DNA from: Bretschneidera sinensis
Lineage: Eukaryota > Streptophyta > Magnoliopsida > Brassicales > Akaniaceae
Assembly (NCBI GenBank): GCA_023935145.1
Contig: CM043698.1
Coordinates: 79,879,001-79,943,000, forward strand
Direction of reading: 5' to 3'
DNA length: 64,000 bases
The position numbers were made by a program, and so were the translations under genes. Of the stretch, positions 20,141-31,508 are shown piece after piece (position 1 is the first letter of the stretch; each line of letters opens with the position of its first letter). A model generated the notes under the pieces. It saw only the letters and a program-made list of their open reading frames with translations. It was not told the origin of the DNA and searched no databases.

Positions 20141-21850
20141 GGAATTGATTAGTATGAAGAGTATCATTTTAAGTTTAATCAGTAATGCATTGCATATGAT
20201 TTCTTAGAGTAGTTAGTTGTAACCACTTGTATGGGACGGTGGAATACATACATGAACATCACTGCATTCATATCTCATTCATACATGCATATATAACTGT
20301 ACACTTGCACATATCCACGTAGATCCCTACTAAGCCTAGTTGTTTAGCTGATCCATTCTTTGAATGACCTATCTTTTTAGATTGAAGATGTTATATTTAA
20401 GGAGGCTAGGATGGCATGGTTAGTTGAGCGAATCTAGAATTTGGTTTTGTAAAAGAGTTGGATTTAGAATCATTTATCATTGAATATTGTGTTTTGTAAT
20501 AAATATTGATAAACTATGTAAATTCAAAGTTATATATCAAAGTAAAAAGAGTTTCGATGTAATTTGTTTCCGCGCATACTGATGATTTTTAGTGCATTCT
20601 AATTATCCTTTGAGGTACTTGTATTGATTGATTGATCGGAGAACGAAATGTCTCACCTCAAGATCTTTCAGGTCCTCATAGATAGAAGAAAGGAAAAATG
20701 ATGAGAAATCTCATTATCTCCGATATGATTAAAGGTGTACGGTTTTTTTGGTTATAGTATTGTTCTATTAATGTTAAGTTAATTAGGTTTAGTTTGTATG
20801 TGAATTTGTAATTATTCATATTGTTATTTATTCTTATTTAGGTTGTCATGTGTAATGACTACTATTAATATTGACCAATATTCATATTTTTGTATCAAAG
20901 AGGTATCTTTGGTTGAGGAGAAGAGAAAGAGAAAGCATAACGGGTGTAAACTATATCTTTTTTTTGAAATCAATTGAAGGGGCAAAGTTGGTAAGTTCGA
21001 TTTATTACTTATTTTTTTCCCAAAATTTTTTTCCTTTACAAAAAATGTTTGAAGAGGAAGAAGGTGGGTGAGGTTGATAGAGGAAGAGGAGGAGAAGAGA
21101 TGAATAAATAACAGGAAAGGATAAGGGTGGGGGTGAATGGAGGTGGAATATACTATTTTCCTTGGGATAAATACATTTTCCTCCATAATCATAAGTAATG
21201 TTGTCCAAGTGAAAGAGTGTAAGAAAAATATTGAGCTCACAATACTTGTGAGCTTTTGTATTTTGTCACAAATCGGGTTAAGTGTTGGTCTGTTAAGTGA
21301 AGCTTAAAGAGAATCAACAATCTCTCTTTTTTTATACTGACAAAACTCTTAAAATGAAATTAAGCTAAAATTAAGTTTATAAGAAGGGATAAAATTGCCA
21401 TTAAAAGATTTTAGAGATTATACAACTTTAAATTTTTAGAAATTTAGTAAAATTTCCATCTATATTTTAGACATTTACCCGCTACAAGAAGATCAAATAA
21501 TATTCAACCAACCACAACCTATAAGTTCAACAACTAAACCATCAAAGTTTGCTCCCCCTGAACTTGGTACAATCTATTTTCCAATCAATTATCCAATTAA
21601 TCCAAAAATTTCTAATAATATGTTTCACTTTAAGCTAACTTCTTAATCACCATAACTTTTCTCTCATTTTTTTTACATCACATAGCAAGGGAAAAACTAA
21701 GAGGCTCTCATGTATGGAACGAGAGGAACCCGCAAAAAAAATCTTAGAATGCTCAATGAAAATCATATGTGAAGAATACAAAAAACATAAAGTAAAGCAT
21801 ATTGAGATATAAGATAACAATGAGTACTAAAACACATAAGTCTCAACAAT
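20141..21850. other. Unassigned intergenic sequence
   Basis: AT-rich. A possible minus-strand copia purine tract (AGGGGGAGC) lies near 21550. Open frames here are rich in Ser/Leu/Phe and low complexity. Nothing else can be supported. Confidence 0.3.
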
Positions 21851-22771
21851 ATCTAAACCAAGGTTGGAAGAATAAATTTCAGCATGTTAAAGAAGTGCAC
21901 ACAAGTGTGCGCGGCACCTTGGAGCAAGGCAAAGGTAAGCACACTAGTGTGTGCGTTTAAGCACACAAGCTGGAAAATATGTGCATCAGGTAAGGCCGTG
22001 GCCCAGCTTTGTCTAGGCCACAGCGCATAGCATGGAGGAATGCTGGAGGAAGGCCAGGCCGCGGCGCACCCTACCCCAAGCCGCGGCACAAAGAGTGGCA
22101 GCAAGTGTGCCCCGTTTCAAGCCGCACCTTGCCCTGTTTCAGGCCGCACCCTGAAGGCACACCAAGGCTAGTTTTTCAACCTTATGTTAAGTGTGTGGAT
22201 GCAAGATCAAAATGCACAGCTTGACTAAAGAATGATTAAAGGCCATGGTTGAGTGGTCATCAAGATCTAAGGGTGGAGATTGACTCTCAAGATTGGACAA
22301 GAAGTTGGTGCACTATATAAAGGGTCACCTAACTTTATTCTCATCAACATTGTGACATAATTTAATAGTTCTTATCATAAAACGCAAAGACATTGTGGAG
22401 AATTATGTAAGAGTGCAAAGACATAAAACGCATGAGGGACTCATTGTAGTGAGGCTGGTTGTAAAGAGAGAGTAGTATAGATTTGATAGAGAGCATTGTA
22501 ATAGTTCTTATCATTTTCTTTCTTCTCTTCTTGGTTTCTTCAAGAACTTGAAGTTTCTTGAAGAGGGTTACTGGATTGTAAAGAACCATTGATTTAGTGC
22601 AGAGAGTTCAGAGAAACTCACAGGGACGTAGGCTATTGCCGAACCTTGATAACAATTGTTTGTCTTCTTTTCTTTCTTGCTTTGGTTGCTGTATTTTTCT
22701 TTACAAGTCATTCTAGACTTGGGTGTTTAGAAGATCACTACCTGGGCATATTGTCAAAGTGATTTCCAATA
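21851..22771 (+). repeat. B1 5' LTR (5'-truncated)
   Basis: Similarity to the LTR at 30337-31278 (reverse strand) begins at TCTAAACCAAG and runs to the end GTGATTTCCAATA. It matches that LTR much better than the B2 or solo copies, as seen in TGCTTTGGTTGCTGTATTTT near 22679. It ends just before the primer site. Confidence 0.85.
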
Positions 22772-22772
22772 G

Positions 22773-22784
22773 TGGTATCAGAGC
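22773..22784 (+). promoter_or_regulatory. B1 primer binding site (tRNA-iMet)
   Basis: TGGTATCAGAGC one base after the LTR end. Confidence 0.9.
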
Positions 22785-22961
22785 TTGCACAGTTGGGTGT
22801 CGGAGCAAGAACAAGAAGGTGACGGAGTCAAGTCTCCAAGAATCAACGATCAACTTCTTGGGTGATTCAAGAACAGTGTTAAGATCCATCTTCGATCGTG
22901 TTCTTGAGGTTGAAGAAAGCATTTGTGGGTATTGCATAAATCTGGGATCTTGTTCGTAAAG

Positions 22962-24074
22962 ATGGCTTCAAATTTCATTGTTGAGAAGTTTGATGGAAAG
23001 GGAGATTTTTCTCTATGGAAGCGGAAGATCAAGGCTGTTCTTATACAACAGAAAGTGGACTTAGCTATTAGAGAAGATGATGCTTTTCCAGCAAGTATCA
23101 CGGAGGACCAGCGGATTAAGATGAAGAAGATGGCTCACAGAACCATTTTTTTGCACATGTTGGATAGTGTCACAAGAGAGTGCGAAGACTCGGAAGATCC
23201 GGCTGTCATATGGAAGAAACTAGATGAGTTGTTTCTTACAAAAACTCTCCCTAACAAGATTTATCTTCTTAAAAGAATCTTTGCTTTTAAAATGGATCCT
23301 AGTAAAGAGTTGCAAGATAATCTTGACGTCTTTAATAAACTAGTTCAAGATTTAGCTAGTTGTAGTATTAAATTCCCGGATGAACAATTGGCTGTCATTT
23401 TGTTAAACTCTCTTCCTGATTGCTTTGATAATCTGATTAATGCTATTGAGTATGGAAGAGATACTTTAACTAAGGAGATTGTGATCAATGCCATAAGCGC
23501 TTATGATTTCAAAGCCAAGATGAGGGAGGCATTAAGTGGAGAAGGGCTGTTCTTAAGAGGAAGGCCAACACCTCGGAATGGCAGTAGCACTCATGGCAAC
23601 TATCGGGAGAAATCAAGAGGTAGAGGGCAGAACCATAGGAGATCTCATTCCAAGACAAGACTTGGAGGAGGAAAGAGACGCTTCTACTGTAACAAAGAGG
23701 GCCATTTCAAGAAAGATTGCAAGAAGAAGATGTGGGATGAGAGAAGAAGCCATACCAACAATGGAAAGGCTTCGGTTGTCAAAAGAGAACAGCAAAATGA
23801 TGTGCTTGTTGTGTGCTCAAATGTGAGTAGGAGGCAAGGCAGCAAAAAGTGGATTCTAAATTCTAGGTGCACTTATCACATGTGCCCTCACAAGGAATGG
23901 TTCAAGAATTTCAAAGAGATCAATGATGGAAGGGTCTTCTTGGGGAATGAAAATTCTTGCCAAGTGAAGGGGATAGGAGACCTCCAGTTGAGGATGTTTG
24001 ATGGAGTCACAAGGCTGTTGCGAAATGTGAGGTATCTTCCAGATTTGAAGAGGAATTTGATCTCATTATGGTAG
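22962..24074 (+). pseudogene. B1 gag and protease
   Basis: The frame from ATGGCTTCAAAT is open for 370 codons. The gag domain runs FDGKGDFSLWKRKIKAVL, VIWKKLDELF, LLKRIFAFKM, LLNSLPDCFDNL. A basic stretch precedes a zinc knuckle in which the first Cys is lost (FYCNKEGHFKKDC preceded by Arg-Arg). The protease site reads ILNSRCTYHMCP instead of the family's D-S-G, so it is inactive. The frame ends in LISLW-stop where other copies have LISLGQL. An upstream extension of the same frame into the leader (from 22923) is unlikely to be used. Confidence 0.9.
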
Positions 24075-26383
24075 CTGGATTCTTTAGGGTATTCTTGCAA
24101 AGTAGAGGGAGAAAAGATCAAGGTGACCAAGGGATCTTTGGTAGTGATCAAGGCAACAATAAAAGATGGACTTTATGAGATGATCGGTGAAACAGAAACC
24201 AAGGATTAAGCAGCAAGCTTGATGGCTGAGATGGATAGGGCAGCCCTTTGGCACACTTGCTTGGGACATATGAGCGAAAAGGGCCTGCAAGTTCTTAGCA
24301 AGGATAGTCTACTTGGAGGAGACAAAGTAGAGAAATTAGATTTTTATGAGTGTCGCATTCTTGGGAAGCAACACTAGGTCAGCTTCAACACTGAAGTGCA
24401 CAAGTCTAAGGGCATTCTTAACTACATTCATTCGGACCTTTGGGGACCAGCAAGAACACCAACACAGGGAGGTAACGTTTACTTTCTGTCTTTAATTGAT
24501 GATTATTCAAGAAAGTGTGGGTTTATTTACTTAGAAATAAATCAGATGCCTTGAATAAATTTGTTGTGTGGAAGAAGTTGTTGGAGACTCAAACGGGTAG
24601 GGTAGTTAAGCCTTTACGAACCGATAATGGCTTAGAATTTTGCAATAAGGATTTTGATAAATTCTGTGAATTAAATGGCATTCTAAGACATAGAACGGTT
24701 GTAAAAACATCTCAGCAAAATGGAGTTGCTGAGAGGATGAATAGAACCCTTATGGAAAAGGTTAGGTGCATGTTAATAGGATCCGGTTTACCAAAATATT
24801 TTTGGGGAGAAGCTGTGGCTACTGTTGCATACTTGGTAAATAGATCACGCTCTAGAGCTTTAGAGCTCAAGAATCCCATGGAGATGTGGAGTGGGAAACC
24901 TCCTGAATTAAGCAACCTTAGGACTTTTGGGTGTGTTGCATATGCACATCAAAAGGATGATAAAGTTAGCCCAAGGTCTAGAAAATGTGTATTTCTAGGA
25001 TATGTTGATGGGGTTAAGGGATATAGGTTGTGGTCCTTAGAAAAGAAGGGCATGAAACTCATAATAAGTAGGGATGTTATTTTTAATGAATTGTTATTTC
25101 CCTACTTGGAGAAAACTAACGCTGCAGGGGCTAGTGAGCAAACCAGTCCGAAATTTGTGGAGCATCTCATCAAGGAAAGTTCGGTTCAGGTAGAGCAAGG
25201 AAGGTAAGAGGGTTCAGACCAGATAGAGCCCACTGATGAAGGCCATGCTCAAGAAACTCAAGAAGAGGTTGAACTAGAAGAGGTTGATGCAGCAAGTCAG
25301 AATGACTACCAGCTCACAAGGGACCGGGAAAGGAGGGTGGTTAGACCACCTTTGAGATATGGGTTTGCGGATGCTAAAGTAGCAGCTCCTTGGATAGAAG
25401 GAGAGGTTGAACCAGAAACTTACACGGATGCCATGGAGTGTAAGGATTCGTCAAAGTGGCAGCTGGCTATGGAGGAAGAAATGGATTCTTTGATGAAGAA
25501 CAACTCCTAGGAGTTGGTGCCCAAACCAGAAAAACAAAGAGTTGTGGATTATAGATGGATCTACAAGATCAAAGAAGGGAATACTCTAGGAGATGAAGTC
25601 CGGTATAAAGCTAGGCTGGTGGCAAAGGGGTTCACACAAAAAGAAGGTATATATTTCACTGAAATCTTCTCACCGGTTGTGAAGTACAAGACGATACGGA
25701 TAGTGTGAGCATTGGTGATCCAATTTGATTGGGAAATCAAGAAAATGGATGTGAAGACAACATTCTTACATGGAGAGCTCGATGAGACCATTTACATGAG
25801 GCAACCCGAAGGCTATGAGGGCAGGGAGAGTTGGTGTGCAAATTGAAGAAATCTCTCTATGGCCTGAAGCAATCACCTCAGCAATGGAATATGAGGTTTG
25901 ATTCCTTTGTAATTAGCTTGGGTTTCATGAGGAGCTACTATGATTCGTGCTTGTACTACAAGGGGCAGAAGGTTGAGGAAGTGGTGATCATCCTCATCTA
26001 TGTTGATGATATGTTACTGGTTGGGAGCAACATGGAGAGGATAAGAAAATTGAAGGCTCAAGTCAGTGAGGAGTTTAAGATGAAGGATCTTGGCCATGCA
26101 CAGAAGATCTTTGGGATATGTATCATCCGAGAAAGGAAGAGAAATATATTGAAGATCTCTCAAACTTCCTATATAGAGAAGATGATATCTAAGTTCTCTA
26201 TGGAAGATAGCAAACCAGTGAAGGTTCCCTTTGCTGATCATTTTAAATTCTCTAATGATCAATGTCTGAGATCAGAGGCGGAGAAGAAGGAAATGGAAAA
26301 AGTCCCTTATTCTAGTGCTGTTGGTTCTGTTATGTTCACCATGGTAAGTAGTAGACCTGATATTGCTCATGCAACTGATGGTG
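24075..26383 (+). pseudogene. B1 integrase and reverse transcriptase
   Basis: After the stop at 24074 the same polyprotein continues: a pre-integrase domain (ALWHTCLGHMSEKGL), the integrase core with IHSDLWGP, LIDDYSRK, RTDNGLEF and QNGVAERMNRT covering the D, D and E residues, the GYRLW C-terminal part, then RT with [31 protein letters not shown] and IYVDDMLLVG. About five stops and two frameshifts (near 24512 and 25830) interrupt an otherwise well-preserved sequence. It ends at RPDIAHAT, where RNase H should start, because of a rearrangement breakpoint. Confidence 0.9.
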
Positions 26384-27355
26384 GAAGCAAAAGACTGGTA
26401 CATCTGACCAAAAGAAGAGTAAATCGCCACGTGATAGTCTGCTTGCCTGGCTAAAAATCGATCTTGACGATCAAACCTATCCTGTAAGAACTGTTGATGC
26501 TCATCAAGTCGAATCTCTAGATGCTCAAGCCACTCAACAACAGTTAAAGCCCTAAGAGGTGGAGGTGGGGCAGCAGTCGTTACTCCCTCTTCAGGAGCTT
26601 GCAACCTCGTTTCCTTAATCGTAGTGAGCATTCCGTCATTGAGAGACTTCTTAGGGCACTGTGCTTCCTCATCATTACTGTACTGGACGCTGGCCCGGAT
26701 ACATAACTGGGTAATCAAGGAAGGGAAGTATAGACCAAGCTTATGTCTCATAGTATGGATGTTAGAATTAAACATAACTTGGCCCACATCAATAGTCATA
26801 CCCGTCAAAATAGCATAAATGAGAACAGCCCTCTCAACAGTAACATCACTATGATGCATAGTGGGCATTATCTTCTGACAAACAAAGTATTGCCAAGCCT
26901 GAGCTTTCACAGTAAAAGAAGTCCCTAAGGTCTTAGGCTTACCACCTGACAACTTCCAAGTCGAGCCCGGAATACAAAGTGTATTATAAACCTCATTATA
27001 GTTAACATTAGACAAATAAGCAAGATATTCGCTATTCTAAATTGTCAAAGGAAACTGTTTTTCCCCTAACCATCACCCTTCTATTCCTATGCTATTCTGG
27101 ATAAGCATAAAATTCTCTAACCACATTAGAAAAGGAAATAGGTGATTGTCTAGTAAATTCACCCCAATTCCTATCAGCAATCATCTTAAACAAAATTGGG
27201 TTTCCCCTCTCTATGATAGTGAAACCTCTCTCAGGAATGGGTTTCCTAGTATGCATTAAACTAACATACCTTTCACTAGCATTAAAACAGACAAATTTAC
27301 TATCATCAAACTCTTGAGGCTGTTTCCCCCATTGTCTCTTAGTTTTAGGAGCCAT
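26383..27355 (-). pseudogene. Env-like / putative plant transposon ORF of Athila element G, N-terminal part
   Basis: Starts MAPKTKRQWGKQPQEF with a basic tail, then KFVCFNASERYVSL, KPIPERGFTI, NVVREFYAYPE and VRGKTVSFDN, the PF20167-type domain. After two stops near 27016-27090 the frame reopens for 247 residues with NYNEVYNTLC, AWQYFVCQKIMPTMHHSDVT, ERAVLIYAILTG and KLGLYFPSLIT, then a coiled-coil segment (RLDEHQQFLQDRFDRQDRF). The natural sequence ends at about SFAST at the breakpoint; what follows in this frame is antisense RT of B1. The acidic C-terminus lies at 31938-32019. Function unknown; the position between pol and 3' LTR is that of an env-like ORF. Confidence 0.75.
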
Positions 27356-27429
27356 TTAAATCAAATTGTTCTAAGACAAGGTAAATAATCCAAATGCAAC
27401 CACTCAAACAATTGACCTTACTTGATAAA

Positions 27430-28291
27430 TGTTGGGTTTTTTGTCTAAGAATTAAAGATTGAAGATTTCGGCTTCAGTAAATTCTGTGCCTAGGCACGAG
27501 CTGTGCATGCCTAGCCACAGACCTCTGTGCTACGGCACAAGTTTTTTGTGCCTAGGCACAGATCCCCGAGTCGAGGCACGGACCAGCCGCGTTGTGGCCA
27601 CCAGCAAGTATGGACTTTTTCCCCTGGAGTGCGTCGTGGCGCACCTTGTTTTGAGCCACGACGCGAAGCATACCTGATACCTGATGATGTGCTTTTCCAA
27701 TTGGTGCATTGGTTTTGATTAAAACGCACAAGTTCACTTAGACCACTTAGAGGGCAATGATTGTTTGGTTCTCAAGATCAAAGAGTTGAGATTGGTTTCA
27801 AGTTAGTTGTGGTAGTTATTGCTCTATATAAAGGGTTATCTAGGAGGAATAACAAAAAAGAGAAACAAGGAAGAAACACAAGAAGAAGTCTCATTTCAAG
27901 AGTGGCTAGTGTTTTAGAGAGATAGGCTCTCAAATCTTCAGAAGTGTTTCTAGTGAGAGAGAGTATTCAAGATTGGGGTTTTACGGCTTTATAATTATAA
28001 TTTTCTTCAGGAAAATTCCAGGGAAATACTTAGTTCTTATCTCTTTATTTTCTCCTATCTCATTCATCAAGAACATATGGTTCTTGAGGAAGTGTTGCTA
28101 TAATTGTAAGAACTCCATTGATTTAGTGCAGAGAGCTCGGAGGAGCTCACAGGGACGTAGGCAATTTGCCAAACCTCAATAAGAATTGCTTATGTTTTCT
28201 CTTTTGTGGATTGATTCTTGTCTTGGTCCAAATCATTCTAGACTTAGGTGTTTGAAGGTCACAACTTGGGATTCTTATGTGATTTTCAACA
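27430..28291 (+). repeat. B2 5' LTR
   Basis: 862 bp from TGTTGGGTTTTTTG to GTGATTTTCAACA. The U3 part has palindromes such as TGTGCCTAGGCACA (27547-27560) and a near copy at 27486, and several GGCACG words. The transcribed part shares AGAGAGCTCGGAGGAGCTCAC with the other B LTRs. Confidence 0.9.
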
Positions 28292-28292
28292 G

Positions 28293-28325
28293 TGGTATCA
28301 GAGCTAGAACAGTGGTATCAGAGTA
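28293..28325 (+). promoter_or_regulatory. B2 primer binding site, tandemly duplicated
   Basis: TGGTATCAGAGC at 28293-28304 is followed by a second TGGTATCAGAG at 28313. The 20-bp unit AGTGGTATCAGAGCTAGAAC is repeated once with small changes. Confidence 0.85.
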
Positions 28326-28477
28326 AGACTCCAAGAATCAAATGAAACTTCTTGGGTGATTCAAGAATGGTGTTGGGATCAAGATTTGATCGGGTTCTTG
28401 AAGTTTAGAAGTTGGAGAGAAGAAGTTTGGAAAGCAATTGTGGGTGCTGCATAAATCTTGGGATTTTTTCGTGCAAG

Positions 28478-30324
28478 ATGGGTTCAAACTTCATTGTTGA
28501 AAAGTTTGATGGAAAATGAGACTTTGCCCTTTGGAAGCGAAAAATTAAGGCGGTTTTTATGCAACAAAAGGTGGACTTGGCGATTGGAGAAGATGATGAT
28601 TTTCTAGCAAGTATCACGGAGCTTTAGCGAAATGAGATGAAGAACATGGCGTATAGCACTATCTTTCTGCACATGTCAGATAGTGTGACAAAGGAATGTG
28701 GAGATTCGGAAGATCCAGCTGTCATTTGGAAGAAACGAGATGAGTTGTTTCTTACTAAAAACTCTCCTTAATAAAATCTATCTTCTAAAACGTATATTTG
28801 CTTTTAAAATGGATCCTAATAAAGAGTTGTAAGATAATCTTGATGTGTTTAATAAACTAGTTCAAGATTTGACTAGTCGTAGTATAACATTCCCGGACGA
28901 ATAATTGGCTTTTATATTGTTGAATTCTCTTCCCGATTGTTTTGAAAACTTGATTAATGCTATTGAATATGGAAGAGATACATTAACCAAAGAAATTGTG
29001 ATTAATGCTATAAGGGCTCATGATTTCAAAGCCAAGATAAGGGAAGGATCAAGTGGAGAAGGTCTATTCATTAGAGGAAGGCCTGCAACTCAGAATGACA
29101 GCAACATCATGGCAACTACCGGGACAAACCAAAGGGTAGAGGGCAAAGCCATGGAAGATCGCATTCTAAACCGAAGTTTAGAGGAAAATGATGCTAGTGC
29201 TGTAATAAGGAGGGCCATTTCAAGAGAGATTGCAAGAAGATGATAAGGGATAAGAAAGGAAGAGGCCATACCAACAATGGAGAGGCTTTGATTGCCAAGA
29301 GAGAACAGCAAGATGATGATGTTCTTGTTGTGTGCTCAAATGTGAGCGAGAGGCAAATCAGTGAGAAATGAATCTTGGATTTCGGGTGCACTTATCATAT
29401 GTGTCCTCACCGTGATTGATTTAAGAATTTTAAGGAAACCAATGAAGGAAAGGTTTTCTTAGGGAACAATACTTCTTGCCAAGTGAGGGGTTTAGGAGAC
29501 ATTCAATTGAGGATGTTTGATGGAGTTACAAGGCTATTGCGGAATGTGAGATATCTTCCAGATTTGGGAAGAAATTTGATCTCATTGGGGCAGCTAGACT
29601 CCATGGAGTACACATACAAAGCAGAGGGAGAAAAGATCAAGATAACCAAGGGAGCCTTGGTAGTGATCAAAGCAACAATAAAGGATGGTCTCTATGAGAT
29701 GATTGGAGAGACAAACAACAAGGATCAAGCAGCAAGCTTGATGGCTGAGATTAATAAGACGGTTCTTTGGCACAATCATTTAGGATATATGAGCGAAAAA
29801 ATGGCTGCAAGTTCTTAGCAAAGATGGTTTACTTGATGGTGACAAGGTAGAAAAACTTGAATTCTGCGAGAGTTGTGTTCTTGGGAAGCAACCTCGGGTT
29901 AGCTTCAACACCGGAGTGCACAAATCAAAGGGTATTCTTAACTGCATTTATGCTGATCTTTAGGGACCAACAAGAACACCAATACAAGGAGGTAATCTTT
30001 ACTTTCTTTCTTTGATTGATGACTATTCTAGAAAGGTTTGAGTTTATTTGTTAAAAATAAACCAGATGCTTTGAATAAGTTTGTGGTGTGGAAAAAGTTG
30101 CTGGAAACTTAAACAGGCAAGGCAGTTAAGGTTTTGAGAACCGATAATGGCTTAGAATTTTGCAATCAGGATTTTGACAAATTTGGTGAGTTTAATGGGA
30201 TTTTAAAACATAGAACGGTTATGAAAACCTCTCAGCAAAATGGAGTTGCTGAAAGGATGAATAGGATCCTTTTGGAAAAGGTTAGGTGCACGATTATTGG
30301 TTCTGGGTTACCCAAGTGTTTTTA
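28478..30324 (+). pseudogene. B2 gag-protease-integrase remnants
   Basis: From an ATG at 28478 the gag translation follows B1 closely (SNFIVEKFDGK, stop, DFALWKRKIKAV) but has many stops and frameshifts. The protease motif reads ILDFGCTYHM (Ser to Phe in D-S-G). Longer open stretches are LLNSLPDCFENLINAIEYG near 28915, the VTRLLRNVRYLPDL region near 29525, and integrase RTDNGLEFCNQDFDKF with QNGVAERMNRI. Translation ends in a Trp-to-stop change before the LTR junction. Confidence 0.85.
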
Positions 30325-30336
30325 AGGGGACACTAT

Positions 30337-31278
30337 TGTTGGGAATCACCTTGACAAGATGCCCAGGTGGTGATCTTCCAAACACCCAAGTCTAGAATGG
30401 CTTGTAAAGAAAAATACAGCAACCAAAGCAAGAAAGAAAAGAAGACAAGCAATTGTTATCAAGGTTCTGCAATAGCCTACGTCCCCATGAGTTCCTCTGA
30501 ACTTTCTGCACTAAATCAATGGTTCTTTACAGTCCAGCAACCCTCTTCAAGAAACCTCAAGTTCTTGAAGAAACCAAGAAGAGAAGAAAGGAGATGATAA
30601 GAACTATTACAATGCTCTCTATCAAATCTATACTACTCTCTCTTTACAACCAGCCTCACTACAATGAGTCCCTCTTGTGTTTTATGTCTTGCACTCTTAC
30701 ACAATTCTCTCTTGTATGTTTGTCACTCTTTATATTGATCTCAAATTATATCACAATGTTGATGAGAATAAAGCTAGGTGACCCTTTATATAGTGCACCA
30801 ACTTCTTGTCCAATCTTGAGAGTCAATCTCCACCCTTAGATCTTGATGACCACTCAACCGTGGCCTTTGATCATTCTTTAGTCAAGCTATGCATTTTGAT
30901 CTTGCATCCACGCACTCAACATAAGGCTGAAAAACTAGCCTTGGTGTGCCTTCAGGGTGCGTCCTGAAACAGGGCAAGGTGCGGCTTGAAATAGGGCACT
31001 CTTGCTGCCATTCTGTGCGTCGTGGCCTGGGGTAAGGTGCGCCATGGCCTGGCCTTCCTCCACCATTCCTCCATGCTGTGCGCTGCGGCCTGGACAAAGC
31101 TGGGCCACGGCCTAACCTGATGCACATATTTTCCAGCTTATGTGCTAGCTTTGCCTTGCTCCAAGGTGCCGCGCACACTTGTGTGCACTTCTTTAACATG
31201 CTGAAATTTATTCTTCCAAACTTGGTTTAGACATTAACCTTATTTAAACTATGTTTAAACCTTAGACAAATATCAACA
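30337..31278 (-). repeat. Copia B 3' LTR (proposed end of B1), inverted
   Basis: 942 bp, TGTTGATATTTG to GTGATTCCCAACA on the minus strand. It is preceded on that strand by a purine tract and RNase H, so it is a 3' LTR. It is clearly closest to the B1 5' LTR, with near-identical blocks over hundreds of bases. The flanks (ACTAT and ATCTT) do not match, as expected when the other side is internal sequence. Confidence 0.9.
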
Positions 31279-31294
31279 ATCTTTACCTTTTTCT
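31279..31294 (-). promoter_or_regulatory. Polypurine tract of the inverted B 3' end
   Basis: Minus strand AGAAAAAGGTAAAGAT directly before the LTR start. Confidence 0.7.
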
Positions 31295-31508
31295 AAATGT
31301 TTAAACCTAAACCATTGTGCAGAGAACTTCAGGATCCAAACTCATCTTGAGTCATCAATCAACCAACTCCAATCCTAAGTTGTCCAAGGCAATGACTGAA
31401 CTTACTTAGAGGTAGAACTTTAGTACCTAAATCCGCAGGGTTTTCTTCCGTGGCTACCTTGTCCACATGGATGCATCCTTTCGTAACATTTTCCCGAATG
31501 AAATGGTA

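Larger units (their letters stand above)
21851..26383 (+). mobile_element. Copia element B1, 5' and central part
   Basis: Plus-strand element with 5' LTR, primer site, gag, protease, integrase and most of RT, ending abruptly after the RPDIAHA motif that precedes RNase H. The missing end matches the inverted RNase H plus LTR at 30337-31940. The LTR lacks roughly the first 45 bp seen in the partner LTR. Confidence 0.85.
27430..30336 (+). mobile_element. Copia element B2, 5' part
   Basis: 5' LTR, duplicated primer site, and a gag-to-integrase region that stops inside the integrase core where the inverted B1 3' LTR starts. It is more decayed than B1. Its LTR starts 74 bp before the first codon of the env-like ORF of element G (opposite strand), so it was inserted in that element. 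Confidence 0.85.

Noticed and set aside
20824..21240. 138-residue minus-strand ORF rich in Ser, Phe and Leu
   Set aside because: Composition reflects AT- and CT-rich sequence; no domain, and overlapping ORFs exist on both strands.
22923..22961. Upstream ATG as the start of B1 gag
   Set aside because: The 13 extra residues lie in the leader and are not shared with B2, whose gag starts at the equivalent of 22962.
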